This document shows, one piece after another, positions 17,073-27,009 of a DNA stretch of 64,000 nucleotides. Made by a program: the position numbers and the translations under genes. The notes below the pieces were generated by a model. It was not told the origin of the DNA and did no database searches. It saw only the letters and a program-made list of their open reading frames with translations. The DNA is from Amphibacillus sp052055485 (GTDB lineage: Bacteria > Bacillota > Bacilli > Bacillales > Amphibacillaceae). Within the stretch, counting starts at the first letter, position 1. The number at the start of each line of letters is the position of its first letter. Location: the NCBI RefSeq assembly GCF_052055485.1, contig NZ_CP197171.1, positions 1,364,001 to 1,428,000 on the forward strand. The letters are read 5' to 3'.

Positions 17073-17559
17073 ATTAAAACCTCACTTTCCACAGTTCTTC
17101 TAAATTAATAGCTTTCAAACGAAAATGATTTCCTTAATGGGGAGCTTGTCTATAGGCAGAGAGAGCTAATTCAAACAAAATATAGCTTTACAAAATTGAA
17201 ATTACAGCAATACTTTTTTTGCTATTCTTCTTATGTATATGAAATAAGAATAAAGTAGTCTAGTTATGAAAACTGCGGTTCTAATATTGAGCCAAGCATA
17301 CCGATGAACTTAGTTATCAAAGCTTCAAATATTGGTATAAGTTGGAGATCACCAAAAGAATTGCTTAATTGTCTACACAGGCGTTAAGAAACTATCTAGG
17401 ATCTATGGATTACCTCTTATTCTTATATTACTATCATTGGTTGTTTTTCATTACGGGAAAATAATGACTTTGGCTGGGGTTGAGAAAAGGACAGAAAAAT
17501 CCCCAAAGATTAAATATTGCTTTTAATCTTTGGGGATTAATACATGAGGTATATCAAGA
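17073..17559. other. 487-bp intergenic region
   Basis: Contains the upstream region of the kinase gene (minus strand) and the terminator of the GH43/PTS operon near 17500. Between 17110 and 17480 I see no gene, repeat or strong hairpin. Confidence 0.6.
17499..17537 (-). terminator. Terminator of the GH43/mannose-PTS operon
   Basis: ATCCCCAAAGATTAAA and TTTAATCTTTGGGGAT form a perfect 16-bp stem with a 7-base loop. On the minus strand it is followed by TTTTTCTG, so it ends transcription of the minus-strand operon. Confidence 0.93.
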
Positions 17560-19056
17560 TCATAATTCTTTATAACTAATCCTTTTCACTCCAACAGTTT
17601 CATAGGTGTTAGAATAACAGAAAACTCCTAGCATGGTACCAGTAAAAGTTCCGGATATTTCTGTAGATAGGAATGCACATTCACCTTGGCCTATTTCATA
17701 TTGTTCATTATCTATCTCAACAAGAAACTTATAAAACTTTTCATCTGATTCTATTATTAAGCTAATGTTTTCCAGTGTATCAAAACTCAAACTCTCTGTT
17801 AAAGTTTCTACTGAACCTATTTTTTTTCTGAGAGATATTTGATTCCCTCTTACGATACAATCATAATGGAAATGATTGGACATGAAAGTAGAAACTCCAA
17901 AATTAACATTTGATGAAATATCAGAAAATTGGACTTTAAATTGCATATGAAATTCTGACTGTCTATGGCCCAAAAATGTTACATTTCCAATAGAGTCTAA
18001 AGTATCAGGTGTCCCTCTTAATAATAATTGATCTTCTCCTATTAAGTAATTCTTAAATTCTGGATTTCTGAGGAAAGCGAAATCCTTAGGTATTTTATTA
18101 ATTTGATTGAATTCATATATTTTTTCGCCATGTTTGGCTTTTTGATCGTTTATTAAGGGACCACTCATTTCAAAGTCCACCACACCGTTATTACTCACCT
18201 TTGGCCATTCACCCTCTCGCCATTCCAATGGAATAAGAAATGTTTCTCTTCCTAAATGGTGATAGTAGCTGTGGCTCCCATTAATTCTAACGCCCAAACA
18301 AACAGCCCACCAATTGTCTCTTTTATCCTGTATTAAGTCTGCATGACCGACACATTGAATTTTACTTGGAGTACTTCTATTAGTGATAATGGGGTTTTCC
18401 GGATTTCCAATATAAGGACCAAAGATTTCATGACTTCTAAATATAGTACTCATATGACCATACTCTGTTCCACCTTCTGCCATTACAAGATAGTAAAAAC
18501 CATCCTTTTTGTAGATATGAGGGGCTTCCGGAGCCTTCCCACCAGTCCCCTTACAGATAAGCCGCCGTTCACTCACTAATTTACCGTTATCTAAATCAAT
18601 TTCGGCTTGGAATATACCAAGTGGCTCATCCGACTTGTAGGAATTCCCTTGAATGTATACTTTTCCATCATCATCGAAAAAAAGTGAAGGATCTATCCCG
18701 CTCCAACCGTCTATAATAACTGGATCACTCCAACCCATTTCTGGATTTTTTGATTTTACCAAAAGGTTTTGGTTAGTAGTAATGTTCGTTGTAATGACAT
18801 AAAACCAACCATTAAAAAAGCGTATAGTTGGAGCAAAAAGACCTGAAGATGTTTTTGCATTATCTAAATATAATTGATTTTTTTTATCTAAACAGTAACC
18901 TATTTTATCCCAATTAATGAGGTCATCACTTTTGAATAAAGGAATTCCAGGATAATATTCAAATGAAGAAGTAACTAAGTAAAAATATCCGTTTCCGTAA
19001 CAGATACTTGGATCTGGATAAAATCCTGGAATTATAGGGTTCTTATAAGTTTTCAT
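17560..19056 (-). CDS. GH43 glycosidase (beta-xylosidase / alpha-L-arabinofuranosidase type)
   Basis: 498 residues. The opening NPIIPGFYPDPSIC has the GH43 catalytic base Asp in PDPS. The pKa-modulating Asp is in GIDPSLFFDDDGK and the general acid Glu in APEAPHIYKKDGFYYL. The five-bladed propeller (1-300) is followed by a beta-sandwich C-terminal domain like that of XynB enzymes. No signal peptide, so it is intracellular. It is the last gene of a mannose-family PTS operon (15 bp after IID) and the only hydrolase there. GH43 enzymes are not known to need a 6-phosphorylated substrate, so how it handles the PTS product is unclear; a short arabinoside or xyloside phosphorylated on the other sugar is one possibility. 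Confidence 0.9.
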   Translation of the reverse strand: MKTYKNPIIPGFYPDPSICYGNGYFYLVTSSFEYYPGIPLFKSDDLINWDKIGYCLDKKNQLYLDNAKTSSGLFAPTIRFFNGWFYVITTNITTNQNLLVKSKNPEMGWSDPVIIDGWSGIDPSLFFDDDGKVYIQGNSYKSDEPLGIFQAEIDLDNGKLVSERRLICKGTGGKAPEAPHIYKKDGFYYLVMAEGGTEYGHMSTIFRSHEIFGPYIGNPENPIITNRSTPSKIQCVGHADLIQDKRDNWWAVCLGVRINGSHSYYHHLGRETFLIPLEWREGEWPKVSNNGVVDFEMSGPLINDQKAKHGEKIYEFNQINKIPKDFAFLRNPEFKNYLIGEDQLLLRGTPDTLDSIGNVTFLGHRQSEFHMQFKVQFSDISSNVNFGVSTFMSNHFHYDCIVRGNQISLRKKIGSVETLTESLSFDTLENISLIIESDEKFYKFLVEIDNEQYEIGQGECAFLSTEISGTFTGTMLGVFCYSNTYETVGVKRISYKEL

Positions 19057-19071
19057 TAAATCCCCTTCCTT

Positions 19072-19899
19072 CTAGGCAACCCCGATAAAGGCAAATATAA
19101 ATGATATTAACAGAATACCTAGAATGATAAAATTAGCATTTACTTTTTTACGTATTAAAGTAAAACATGTCATAGTTGCAATTAATGGAAGTATCCCCTT
19201 CATAACATCATCTAAAATATTTTGTAGACTAAATGCTTCTCCACTTAAATTAAAACTAAGAGTAGTTTCAAAAGGAATAGTGGTAAAAATCATCGCACCT
19301 ACCATGATAAGCCCCAACATCGTTGCTGATTTAGTTAATATATTTATGACACCATTTTCAAAGGCCTTCTTAATAAATTGACTACCAAGATTGTAGCCTA
19401 AACGTAACCCATAAAAACGAACAAAGAGATGTGGGATATTATATAACAATAAAAAAAGAATCGGTCCTAGTATATTTCCTTGCGTTGCTAAGCTAATTCC
19501 TATACCACCCGCAATAACTCGAAAGGTTCCCCAAAAAAATGAATCGCCAATACCTGAAAGTGGCCCCATCAGACTAGCTTTAACTGCATTAATTGAGTTG
19601 GTATCAAAGTTATCTAACCGAGCATTTTCTTCTTCCATACTAGATGAAATCCCGATAGGAAAAGTTGAAACTGCAGGTGTGACATTATAATAGCCGATAC
19701 TTCTTTTCATAGCTTCTTTCAATTTAGTATCATCTTGTTCATTTTTATATTTCTTTTTCAAAAATGGTAGCATCATATAGCCTATTGCAATTCCTTGAGC
19801 ATTTACATAGTTCCATGTCCCAGATAGGGTTAAAGAGCGCCAAAACATTTGTCTCAGTGTTTTTTTATCTTTATTATTTTTAGTCGTCAAAGAAATCAT
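19072..19899 (-). CDS. PTS mannose-family membrane subunit IID
   Basis: 275 residues. The N-terminal MFWRSLTLSGTWNYVNAQG and GPLSGIGDSFFWGTFR are hallmarks of ManZ-type IID proteins. It overlaps the IIC gene by 20 bp. With IIC (19880), IIB (20698) and IIA (21177) it builds a complete mannose/sorbose/fructose-family phosphotransferase that imports and phosphorylates its sugar at the expense of phosphoenolpyruvate. Confidence 0.93.
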   Translation of the reverse strand: MISLTTKNNKDKKTLRQMFWRSLTLSGTWNYVNAQGIAIGYMMLPFLKKKYKNEQDDTKLKEAMKRSIGYYNVTPAVSTFPIGISSSMEEENARLDNFDTNSINAVKASLMGPLSGIGDSFFWGTFRVIAGGIGISLATQGNILGPILFLLLYNIPHLFVRFYGLRLGYNLGSQFIKKAFENGVINILTKSATMLGLIMVGAMIFTTIPFETTLSFNLSGEAFSLQNILDDVMKGILPLIATMTCFTLIRKKVNANFIILGILLISFIFAFIGVA

Positions 19900-20674
19900 C
19901 CTCCAAATCAGTTGCTGGTTTTATCGTATTACTTTTTGCCAGATCGCTTATTTTTTTGTCTTTCAACCCACTATGAATAGCTATAACTGCTCCGATAATG
20001 GCGATTGCTATAAGAGGGAGTTCTAAATAAGCACTTAATACAAAGCCCAATAAGAGAAAGAAACTTAATTTTTTGTCCCATAGCATGTTAAGTAATAGGG
20101 CTAAACCTAATGCTGGTAAAAGTTGTCCTGTAATAGTTAACCCATTCATTACAACATCTGGTAGTGAAGAAACTAATCTTTCAATTGCATTTGTTCCTAA
20201 CATAATCCCTATGAAGCCTATTAATCCGTAAATAACGGGAACGCCAAAGGTAGAAGTCAAATGCAGCCGTTCGAATTTCTTGAACTCACCTTTATCGATA
20301 TACGAATTAAATCTAACAATTAAAGTACCACGTAGAAATAAAATAATTTGATTAATAAATACAGCCAACATACTAATTGGTACTGCTAATGTTAGGGCAA
20401 CTTCGGTTCCTTGGTCGGTTAGAATTGCAAATGCTGCCCCGAAAATGGAACCTGTCATAGTGTCTGACGGTAATGCTCCTCCAATTTGTGTCATACCTAA
20501 AAAGACGACTTCAAGAGTAGCTCCTATTATTACACCAGTTTGTAAGTCTCCTAATAATAAACCGACAATCGAAGACATAACTAATGGTCTTCTAAGCATT
20601 GGATCTCCCAATGCGGTATCCGATAAGTTCCCTAAAAACATGGTAAAACCAATTGCTAATGCATTTAATATCAT
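19880..20674 (-). CDS. PTS mannose-family membrane subunit IIC
   Basis: 264 residues, with about seven hydrophobic segments and the IIC signature GDLQTGVIIGATLEVVFLGM. It begins 23 bp after the IIB gene and overlaps IID at its 3' end. The acidic C-terminal tail (about 10 residues) lies in the overlap. Confidence 0.93.
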   Translation of the reverse strand: MILNALAIGFTMFLGNLSDTALGDPMLRRPLVMSSIVGLLLGDLQTGVIIGATLEVVFLGMTQIGGALPSDTMTGSIFGAAFAILTDQGTEVALTLAVPISMLAVFINQIILFLRGTLIVRFNSYIDKGEFKKFERLHLTSTFGVPVIYGLIGFIGIMLGTNAIERLVSSLPDVVMNGLTITGQLLPALGLALLLNMLWDKKLSFFLLLGFVLSAYLELPLIAIAIIGAVIAIHSGLKDKKISDLAKSNTIKPATDLEDDFFDD

Positions 20675-20697
20675 TTTTTTACCTCCTTAGGTTTATT

Positions 20698-21171
20698 TTA
20701 AATATATTCTTTCGTATCTGTTGGAACAGCTTGTACATATATGTCTTTGTCTGCTGCTTTAATTTGTTCGAGAATTTGTTTGTCTTCTTCCGTAACAAAT
20801 ACATTTTTAAATAGTTGTTCTTTTTCAATAGAGTTAACATTGTTAGTTCGACCATAGTTACCAATATTTATTTCCTTAATTTCGGGCACTTCTTTAATTA
20901 CGCTTAAAGCATCTTTTGGAGAAGCAACTATCACCATAATTTTCAGGTTTTTAGCTCGTTCATCATTTAGTATTTTTATGGATTCTTCTATGGTCTTAAA
21001 GGTAGCCTTTATATTAGACGGAACAGCCATAGACAAAGCCATCTTTTGAATTTCATCTTTTACTACTTGGTCATTAGCTACAACAATTCTTGAGACGCCT
21101 AAATATTTTGACCAAACTACAGCAACTTGACCATGAATAAGCCTATCATCAATTCTGACTAAATTTATCAT
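20698..21171 (-). CDS. PTS mannose-family subunit IIB
   Basis: 157 residues. The phosphorylated His lies in RIDDRLIHGQVAVVW (His14). The rest matches the mannose/sorbose IIB fold, including VANDQVVKDEIQKMALSMA. It starts 5 bp after the IIA stop. Cytoplasmic; it passes phosphate from IIA to the sugar bound by IIC/IID. Confidence 0.93.
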   Translation of the reverse strand: MINLVRIDDRLIHGQVAVVWSKYLGVSRIVVANDQVVKDEIQKMALSMAVPSNIKATFKTIEESIKILNDERAKNLKIMVIVASPKDALSVIKEVPEIKEINIGNYGRTNNVNSIEKEQLFKNVFVTEEDKQILEQIKAADKDIYVQAVPTDTKEYI

Positions 21172-21176
21172 CTATT

Positions 21177-21596
21177 TCACTCCCATATATCATCTTCATT
21201 TATTTGATTTGTTTCAATCTTAATATGCTTTAATGCTTCCCTAGCTGATGAAATGGCATTTTCGATAGCGGTTTCAGTATCTAGCTCATCAGAGAATAGA
21301 TATTCTAATAGAAATACTAAGTTTACTCCAGATACTAAATAGGTATTTTTTTGTTTTAAAAACTGCATCATGGCTGTATTAACACTACCACCGGGTAAAT
21401 CACTTGCAATCAGATAACTATCTTCTGAACTATCTTCACTGTAAATTTCCTCGAACCTTGAGCTTATATGGTCTGGATTCTCATCAGCTTTCATAGAAAG
21501 AGCAAATATATTTTCTTGGTTGCCAGTGATCATTTCCAAGGTGTCCTTCATTCCTCTCGCCATATCACCATGTGAGACGATAATAATTTTTTTCAT
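21177..21596 (-). CDS. PTS mannose-family subunit IIA
   Basis: 139 residues. The phosphoacceptor is His9 in IIIVSHGDMARGM. The region DLPGGSVNTAMM is typical of the ManX IIA fold. First gene of the operon IIA-IIB-IIC-IID-GH43, preceded by a GGAGGGATT ribosome site. The promoter must lie in 21600-21800. Confidence 0.93.
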   Translation of the reverse strand: MKKIIIVSHGDMARGMKDTLEMITGNQENIFALSMKADENPDHISSRFEEIYSEDSSEDSYLIASDLPGGSVNTAMMQFLKQKNTYLVSGVNLVFLLEYLFSDELDTETAIENAISSAREALKHIKIETNQINEDDIWE

Positions 21597-22112
21597 GAGT
21601 AACCCAATCCCTCCTTAATTTTTTATGATTAATGATTGTTTTGATCTATGAGAGTAATCCATGTAATGCTCATTAGTGCTGAGTGACAGAACTATTGCGA
21701 AAGAGTAACTCCCATACCGTTCCTTGTTGAAACTGCTTACACTTTTACTACTAATTATTTGTATAGTATAGATGAAATAAAACAATCAATTGATCTAATC
21801 ATAACAACTACATAATTATGAAACCATGTCCGATTCTTATAAAACGACTGTCCATTTCTCAGTTGAATGATTTAATTTAGAAATCAATTTTTACGTGATA
21901 TAATAGACTGTAGTACTAAAATATTTAGGAATTAGTATCTTTATAGTGTCCAAAAAACTTAAATATATAATTAATTTTATTATATGTAATTTCAAAAAAT
22001 TATGAAGAAGTAATAGTTAGCTGATTTTTCTATAGTTATATTAACAGCCGGGGTACTATTCAAATGATAGAGCTAGCGATGATTTTTATTAAAGATTATA
22101 GGAGGGAAGCAT
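21597..22112. other. Divergent regulatory region of the GH43/PTS operon
   Basis: 516 bp between the minus-strand PTS operon and the plus-strand AraC gene. It holds a near-cre TGAAACTGCTTACA (21728-21741), one base off the CG core of the consensus, placed upstream of the IIA gene. The 21780-22080 part is very AT-rich and gives no clear inverted repeat. Confidence 0.5.
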
Positions 22113-23111
22113 GTGGAAAAGCTCGATACCTTTTTAAGGGAGATTACTGAATCAGAAAAAAGATATAAGCAGGGATATAGAAATCACTCATGGGACCAAT
22201 ATGAGAAGATCGAAACAAAAAATGGCCCAATACTAAAGGTTACAGAGCCAGGTTTTTTTAATAAGCAACTTCAAAATGTTCCAATATTAGCTGTAAAAAA
22301 ACATTCTCGTTTTCAGGACTGTCCTATGCATTTTCATAATTTTATAGAAATCAATTATATGTATTCTGGAAATTGTACGCAGAGTATTAATGGGGAACTA
22401 TATCAGATGAAAGAAGGTCAAATTTTATTAATTGATTCTGATACTATTCACACGATTAATAGACTAGAGGAAAATGATATTTTAATAAATTTATTTATAA
22501 ATAAGGATTCGCTTGAAAGATATTTTATAAATAAACTTTCCACTAATAGTATAATCGTTAAGTTTTTTATTAACTCTATATTGGATAATACTATTCATGA
22601 TAACTTTATTTTTTTTCATTCAGAAGATAATAGAAGGTTATCTGTCTTTGTCAAAGAATTATTGAATGAATACTACTTCCCTTCTATTAATTCGTTGGAG
22701 ATATTAAATAACTTATTCTTTTTAATCATGTCTGAATTAGTTAATATTCGGGAGAAGGATATTTTTAATGAAAGCGTATTGTATAAAAATACGCCATTTA
22801 TGGAGATCGTGCGATATATTGATGAGCACTATGAAAATTGCACTCTTCAATCTGTTGCTAAGGAATTTAATGTTAATCCCAATTATTTATCGAGTATTAT
22901 TAAAGAAAATATGGGATATTCGTTTCAGAAGTTAATTCATATTAAGAAGTTTCAAACAGTCGAGTATTTGTTGAATACTTCCAAATTAACTATTGAAGAA
23001 ATTGCAAACTATGTAGGTTATTCAAACTTGAGTTTCTTTTATAGGAAGTTCAAAAAAATATATGGCTGTTCTCCATATGAGTTTAGAACAAGAAAGCAAA
23101 GTTATCTCTAG
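22113..23111 (+). CDS. AraC-family regulator (cupin sensor)
   Basis: 332 residues. A cupin-like sensor spans about residues 60-130 (CPMHFHNFIEINYMYSG, MKEGQILLIDSDTIH). The AraC DNA-binding domain covers the last 100 residues (LQSVAKEFNVNPNYLSSIIK and IEEIANYVGYSNLSFFYRKFK). The start is GTG 22113 behind AGGAGGG. It is divergent from the mannose-PTS/GH43 operon and is presumably its activator. The region from residue 130 to 225 is a variable linker. Confidence 0.9.
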   Translation: MEKLDTFLREITESEKRYKQGYRNHSWDQYEKIETKNGPILKVTEPGFFNKQLQNVPILAVKKHSRFQDCPMHFHNFIEINYMYSGNCTQSINGELYQMKEGQILLIDSDTIHTINRLEENDILINLFINKDSLERYFINKLSTNSIIVKFFINSILDNTIHDNFIFFHSEDNRRLSVFVKELLNEYYFPSINSLEILNNLFFLIMSELVNIREKDIFNESVLYKNTPFMEIVRYIDEHYENCTLQSVAKEFNVNPNYLSSIIKENMGYSFQKLIHIKKFQTVEYLLNTSKLTIEEIANYVGYSNLSFFYRKFKKIYGCSPYEFRTRKQSYL

Positions 23112-23717
23112 CCTGAATTGTCCATGGTTTCTTACCATGTCTACTTTTCTTTAAATAAATACTTGATATCAATTGCAGAACTCGATGAAAGAGAACAATT
23201 CTCTGATATCAGAGACCTTTTTTAAAAGGATTAAATAGGAAAATAAATTGTACAACCTGCTGACAGTGTACTTGCAAATGTAAGATGAACGACGCTCCCA
23301 CATGTTTGCTAATGAAGATTTATTTTGACGAAAAATTTATCAGATTATCGCAACTTCTGTTTTAATTTGTACCTTAAATTAGAACTATGAATAATTCAAA
23401 TTTAATTTATCCGATTGGACATAACGCCTTCCGAAAAGGAGATAACAGCTGATCATTATGATAATTTCTCTATACAAAAATGACGAGAATATAACTTGAG
23501 GTTGCCCAAAGCCACGGTGCTTCTTCCTATTTTCATTTTAATCTATATTTTAGGTCGTCATTTTTTGATAAAGCCATATTATAATCGGTCTGAGCTCTTA
23601 CCGATACAAAGCTCAGACCGACTTAATGTACTTATTACAGTTTCTTTGCTTAGAGCAATTTACAAATAAATTTACAACGATAAACTGTAAATGGGTTTGA
23701 TCAGGACTTATCCCTAT
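23112..23717. other. 606-bp gap with three hairpins, no gene seen
   Basis: Holds TCTCTGATATCAGAGA plus CCTTTTTT (23200-23223), a likely terminator for the AraC gene. It also holds AAAAATGACGA (23476) complementary to TCGTCATTTTT (23555) across a long loop. A further stem, CGGTCTGAGCT / AGCTCAGACCG, lies near 23584-23619. The last may end the minus-strand SDR gene, although its T run is poor. No protein-like frame is visible. Confidence 0.55.
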
Positions 23718-24692
23718 TTACTCAACACATTTTGCCAATGTATCCTTAATGGCTTGAATCACATCATGATCTTTAATACCTAATAGATCCATTGTTTCGC
23801 TTGGATCAATGTAAAGATCCTCGTTCTGTAATCTAGAACTTAGGACCATATGGATACCATGTTCTCGCCCCTCTGCTTCTGCGTGTTGATCTATTTGTTC
23901 ATAGTTAGGTTTTAATTGATCATAAGGAACGACAGGTATCTGCGTGGTCTCTGTCTGTCCTAGTGCATCAGCAATCATCTGATAAAATGCTTGGTATTTC
24001 ATATTTAAAGCAGAAATAGCATAGGTGTGTCGATGCTCACCATTTTCCAGTGCACCAACAGCTGCTTCACCAACCTGCTCTACAGTTACCATTGCAGTTC
24101 CTCCACTTAAGGCTGGGAAGATAGACTGATCTTTGACTTGTTCAGTGAACATTTTCCAAAGCGGCATTCTCCCTGGCATGGTGCCGAAGATATAAGGTAA
24201 TCGTAATGACATAACATCCATTTTCCCTTCACCTTCCGCAAAGGCAATTTGTTCTTGAAGGAGGCGGGTGTTTGGATAAGCTTGTTTTTTTAGATCAAAT
24301 TGAGGTAGTCTTTCAGCAAATTCTGCGAAATATGATCCAAAGATAACAAATCGCTTCACACCTGCCTCAGCTGCAATATGTGCTAGCCGTTGTGTTGGAA
24401 GTACGTTTGCTTCATAAAAAAATTTTAATGCTGGCTTTTTCGGTATGGTTCTTTCATCTGCACCTGCTGCGTAAATAAAGCCTTCACAATCACTTAATAA
24501 ATCTTTAATTTCCTCATCTGTTAACTCATTGATATCACCTAATGAGCATTCAACCTCTTTAGGTAATAGTTCTTCAGCTGGCATGGGTGGAAGAGCCATT
24601 GTCTTAACCTGATAACCTTTAGCCAATAACTCTTTCGTTGTATAATATCCCAACAATCCAGTTCCACCTAAGATAAACACTTTACTCATCAT
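23718..24692 (-). CDS. Extended-SDR NAD-dependent epimerase/dehydratase-like protein
   Basis: 324 residues. The nucleotide-binding motif FILGGTGLLGYY (residues 6-17) and the following Rossmann pattern (GDIN, YAAGADE, VLPTQRLAHIAAEAGVKRFVIFGS) place it in the extended SDR family. The usual catalytic YxxxK reads YPNTR, with Arg in place of Lys, so it may be a non-catalytic or reductase-like member. The start is the double ATG behind AAGGAG. It is divergent from a two-domain AraC regulator (118 bp apart), which probably controls it. The substrate is unknown; it lies outside any sugar operon. Confidence 0.82.
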   Translation of the reverse strand: MMSKVFILGGTGLLGYYTTKELLAKGYQVKTMALPPMPAEELLPKEVECSLGDINELTDEEIKDLLSDCEGFIYAAGADERTIPKKPALKFFYEANVLPTQRLAHIAAEAGVKRFVIFGSYFAEFAERLPQFDLKKQAYPNTRLLQEQIAFAEGEGKMDVMSLRLPYIFGTMPGRMPLWKMFTEQVKDQSIFPALSGGTAMVTVEQVGEAAVGALENGEHRHTYAISALNMKYQAFYQMIADALGQTETTQIPVVPYDQLKPNYEQIDQHAEAEGREHGIHMVLSSRLQNEDLYIDPSETMDLLGIKDHDVIQAIKDTLAKCVE

Positions 24693-24809
24693 ATTTAGCT
24701 CCTTTTTATTTGTGATCTAGTTCACATATAGTATAATTAAATATATAAAGAAGAAAATGATAAAATAGGACAAATCACTAACTAATGTATTTTTGACGGA
24801 GATGATAAG

Positions 24810-26018
24810 ATGAATCAGACCTTTCCATATGCAGGAGCTGACTATTATTCAAAAAACTTTCAACCGGACCAGTTAAATATTGTAAAGAGCAGACTGCGAA
24901 AAGCTGAATATCCTGTCCACCGTGATGAGGCGGAATTTATCTATATTACAGCTGGGGATGGATGGATTAATATAAATGGGACTGATTTTATAATAAAAGC
25001 AGGTGATTTACTATTATTAATGCCCTATCATGTTCATGCGTTATCTCCAAATCAACAGAGTCATTTGGAAATGTATCGAATCCAATTTTCACTTGGTTTG
25101 TTATTGTTGATTAGTACAAATAGAGAAATGTATTTAAAAAGAATTGAGCAATTAGATAAAGTGCTGCCGATCAAATCAACAACGAAAAGAGAAAGAGAGC
25201 AGGTACGTTTTATTTGTGAAGAAGTGCTTCAGGAAAAACGGTTAAATCAGTCAGCAACAGAATCACTGAATCTATCGTTAATATCATTTTTGTCTTATGT
25301 TTTTAATAAAAATATACCAAGTAGAGCACAGGGTATAATGGATAGCAATATTCAGTGGAGAATACTTCAATATATTCAGGTTCATCACCAAAGTAAGTTG
25401 TCATTAAGAAAGGCTTCTCTTCAGCTTGATTTATCAGAGGATAAGATTGAAGAAATATTGAAAGGCCTCACAGGTGTAGGATTTACTGAAAACTTAAATC
25501 GAGTAAGAATCCGTAATGCAATAGCATTGCTGCAATTTGAGGAGCTCTCTACAAATCAAATTGGAAAGATATGTGGCTATCAAACAGAAGCCCATTTCTA
25601 TAAGCAATTTAAGAAGAGTCGAGGGATAACTCCTGATCAATTTCGGCGTAACTCTATGGCAAACATTGATAGGCAACGAATAAGGATGGACGCATGGACC
25701 ATTTATATTTTTATTCAAGAAAACTATGCCAAGGACATACAGATGAAAACAGCAATCAAAACTTTAAATATGACACAGAAGAAAATAAATCAATTATTGA
25801 TGGGGACTTTTCAAAAAACATATCAAGAGCTTTTAAATGAATCCAGGCTATTAATCGCAGGGTCCTTATTATTGACTGTAAAGAAATCAATCAGAGAAAT
25901 AGCTGCTTGTGTTGGTTTTAATCATGTCGAGACTTTCTCAAGGAATTTCAAAAAAAGATATGGGGTGGCACCAAAGCAGTTTGTGCTATCTGCTAAAAAG
26001 GCACAGGAAACAAGCTAA
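24810..26018 (+). CDS. AraC-type regulator with two AraC DNA-binding domains
   Basis: 402 residues, about 110 longer than a usual cupin-AraC regulator. Residues 35-90 form a cupin-like sensor (EFIYITAGDGWINING, KAGDLLLLMPYHVHAL). A first AraC domain spans about 180-285 (LSTNQIGKICGYQTEAHFYKQFKKS, then GITPDQFRR). A second spans about 295-398 (SIREIAACVGFNHVETFSRNFKKRY, then GVAPKQF). The two copies are diverged, so the duplication is old. It faces the SDR gene and likely regulates it. The tandem domains could read an unusually long or duplicated operator. Confidence 0.85.
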   Translation: MNQTFPYAGADYYSKNFQPDQLNIVKSRLRKAEYPVHRDEAEFIYITAGDGWININGTDFIIKAGDLLLLMPYHVHALSPNQQSHLEMYRIQFSLGLLLLISTNREMYLKRIEQLDKVLPIKSTTKREREQVRFICEEVLQEKRLNQSATESLNLSLISFLSYVFNKNIPSRAQGIMDSNIQWRILQYIQVHHQSKLSLRKASLQLDLSEDKIEEILKGLTGVGFTENLNRVRIRNAIALLQFEELSTNQIGKICGYQTEAHFYKQFKKSRGITPDQFRRNSMANIDRQRIRMDAWTIYIFIQENYAKDIQMKTAIKTLNMTQKKINQLLMGTFQKTYQELLNESRLLIAGSLLLTVKKSIREIAACVGFNHVETFSRNFKKRYGVAPKQFVLSAKKAQETS

Positions 26019-26232
26019 TGGATCAAAGTTAGCCTGAGAGGAGGCGCCCTTTCTTTTCATTAAAAAAATGTTTTTTCTAGTCACTAGATAGATATTATTT
26101 TACAGAAGTCATCTGTTAATAACCTTAAATTTACTATTGAGAGAGTAAAATATTTCATTAAGAAACTTTAACAGACTACTTTCACATAGATGGGTATTAA
26201 ACAAATAAATAATCCCTTTTTCCTTTAAATGC

Positions 26233-26955
26233 TTATTCATCTAATTGATGGACTTCACGAGCGATAGCTTCAATAATAAAAACAACGGGTACTTGGGTTG
26301 TGATGTTCGTATATTGATAAAATTCCTCGGTTAAGTAATAAGCAATATTTATATCTGAAATTTTTGCAATTGTTGTATGTTTATTGTTTGTAATACTAAT
26401 CACCTGACTGCCTTCTTGCTTGAGTCGATTTAATTGTTCGATCGTAAAGCGATTTTCTCCAGATACCGACAAGGCAATGGTGACATTATTTTTATGTAAT
26501 TTTGAATGAATGGGGTAAGAGAAATCTTTTATATACATTGAGAATTTCCCTAAACCAGAGAAATAGCGAGCGCCATATTCAGCTAAAATCCCTGAACTAC
26601 CATTACCGATAAAAATAACATTCTCCGCCTGTTTAACAAGGGCCGCCGCTTGATAAATTGAATGATCTTGATCATTTGTTAAAGTACGTTCGAAGAATTC
26701 AAGCATGGCATGATGGCTACTTTTAATTGGATTTTCCTCTTTCTTTTGTTCAAGTTTTAACTTCGTCTTAAATTCTGAGAAGCCCTCACAACCTACTTTT
26801 TTGCAAAAACGTAAAATGGTTGCGGTTGAAACATGGGTTTCTTCTGCTAATTCACGAATCCGCATATAGGCGACTTTATCACTGTGGGTGATAATGTAGT
26901 TATAAATCGAAGTTTCAAGTTCATTAAAGGATGCAATGATTTCACTTGTGAACAT
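26233..26955 (-). CDS. RpiR/MurR-family transcriptional regulator
   Basis: 240 residues. An N-terminal HTH_6 domain (1-75; IRELAEETHVSTATILRFCKKVGCEGFSEFK) is followed by a SIS sugar-phosphate-binding domain (about 100-235; IFIGNGSSGILAEYGARYFSG, TIALSVSGENRFTIEQL). The start follows AAGGAGGGATC. It lies divergent from the GH1 gene across 320 bp that carry a GAAAC-N5-GTTTC dyad, the expected kind of RpiR operator. The same dyad precedes the GH4 gene at 40131, so this protein probably controls both, with a phosphorylated sugar as effector (inference). Confidence 0.9.
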   Translation of the reverse strand: MFTSEIIASFNELETSIYNYIITHSDKVAYMRIRELAEETHVSTATILRFCKKVGCEGFSEFKTKLKLEQKKEENPIKSSHHAMLEFFERTLTNDQDHSIYQAAALVKQAENVIFIGNGSSGILAEYGARYFSGLGKFSMYIKDFSYPIHSKLHKNNVTIALSVSGENRFTIEQLNRLKQEGSQVISITNNKHTTIAKISDINIAYYLTEEFYQYTNITTQVPVVFIIEAIAREVHQLDE

Positions 26956-27009
26956 AAAGAGATCCCTCCTTCTCTCATTTCTATTTTAGCTAAAGTATAG
27001 CATATTCTC

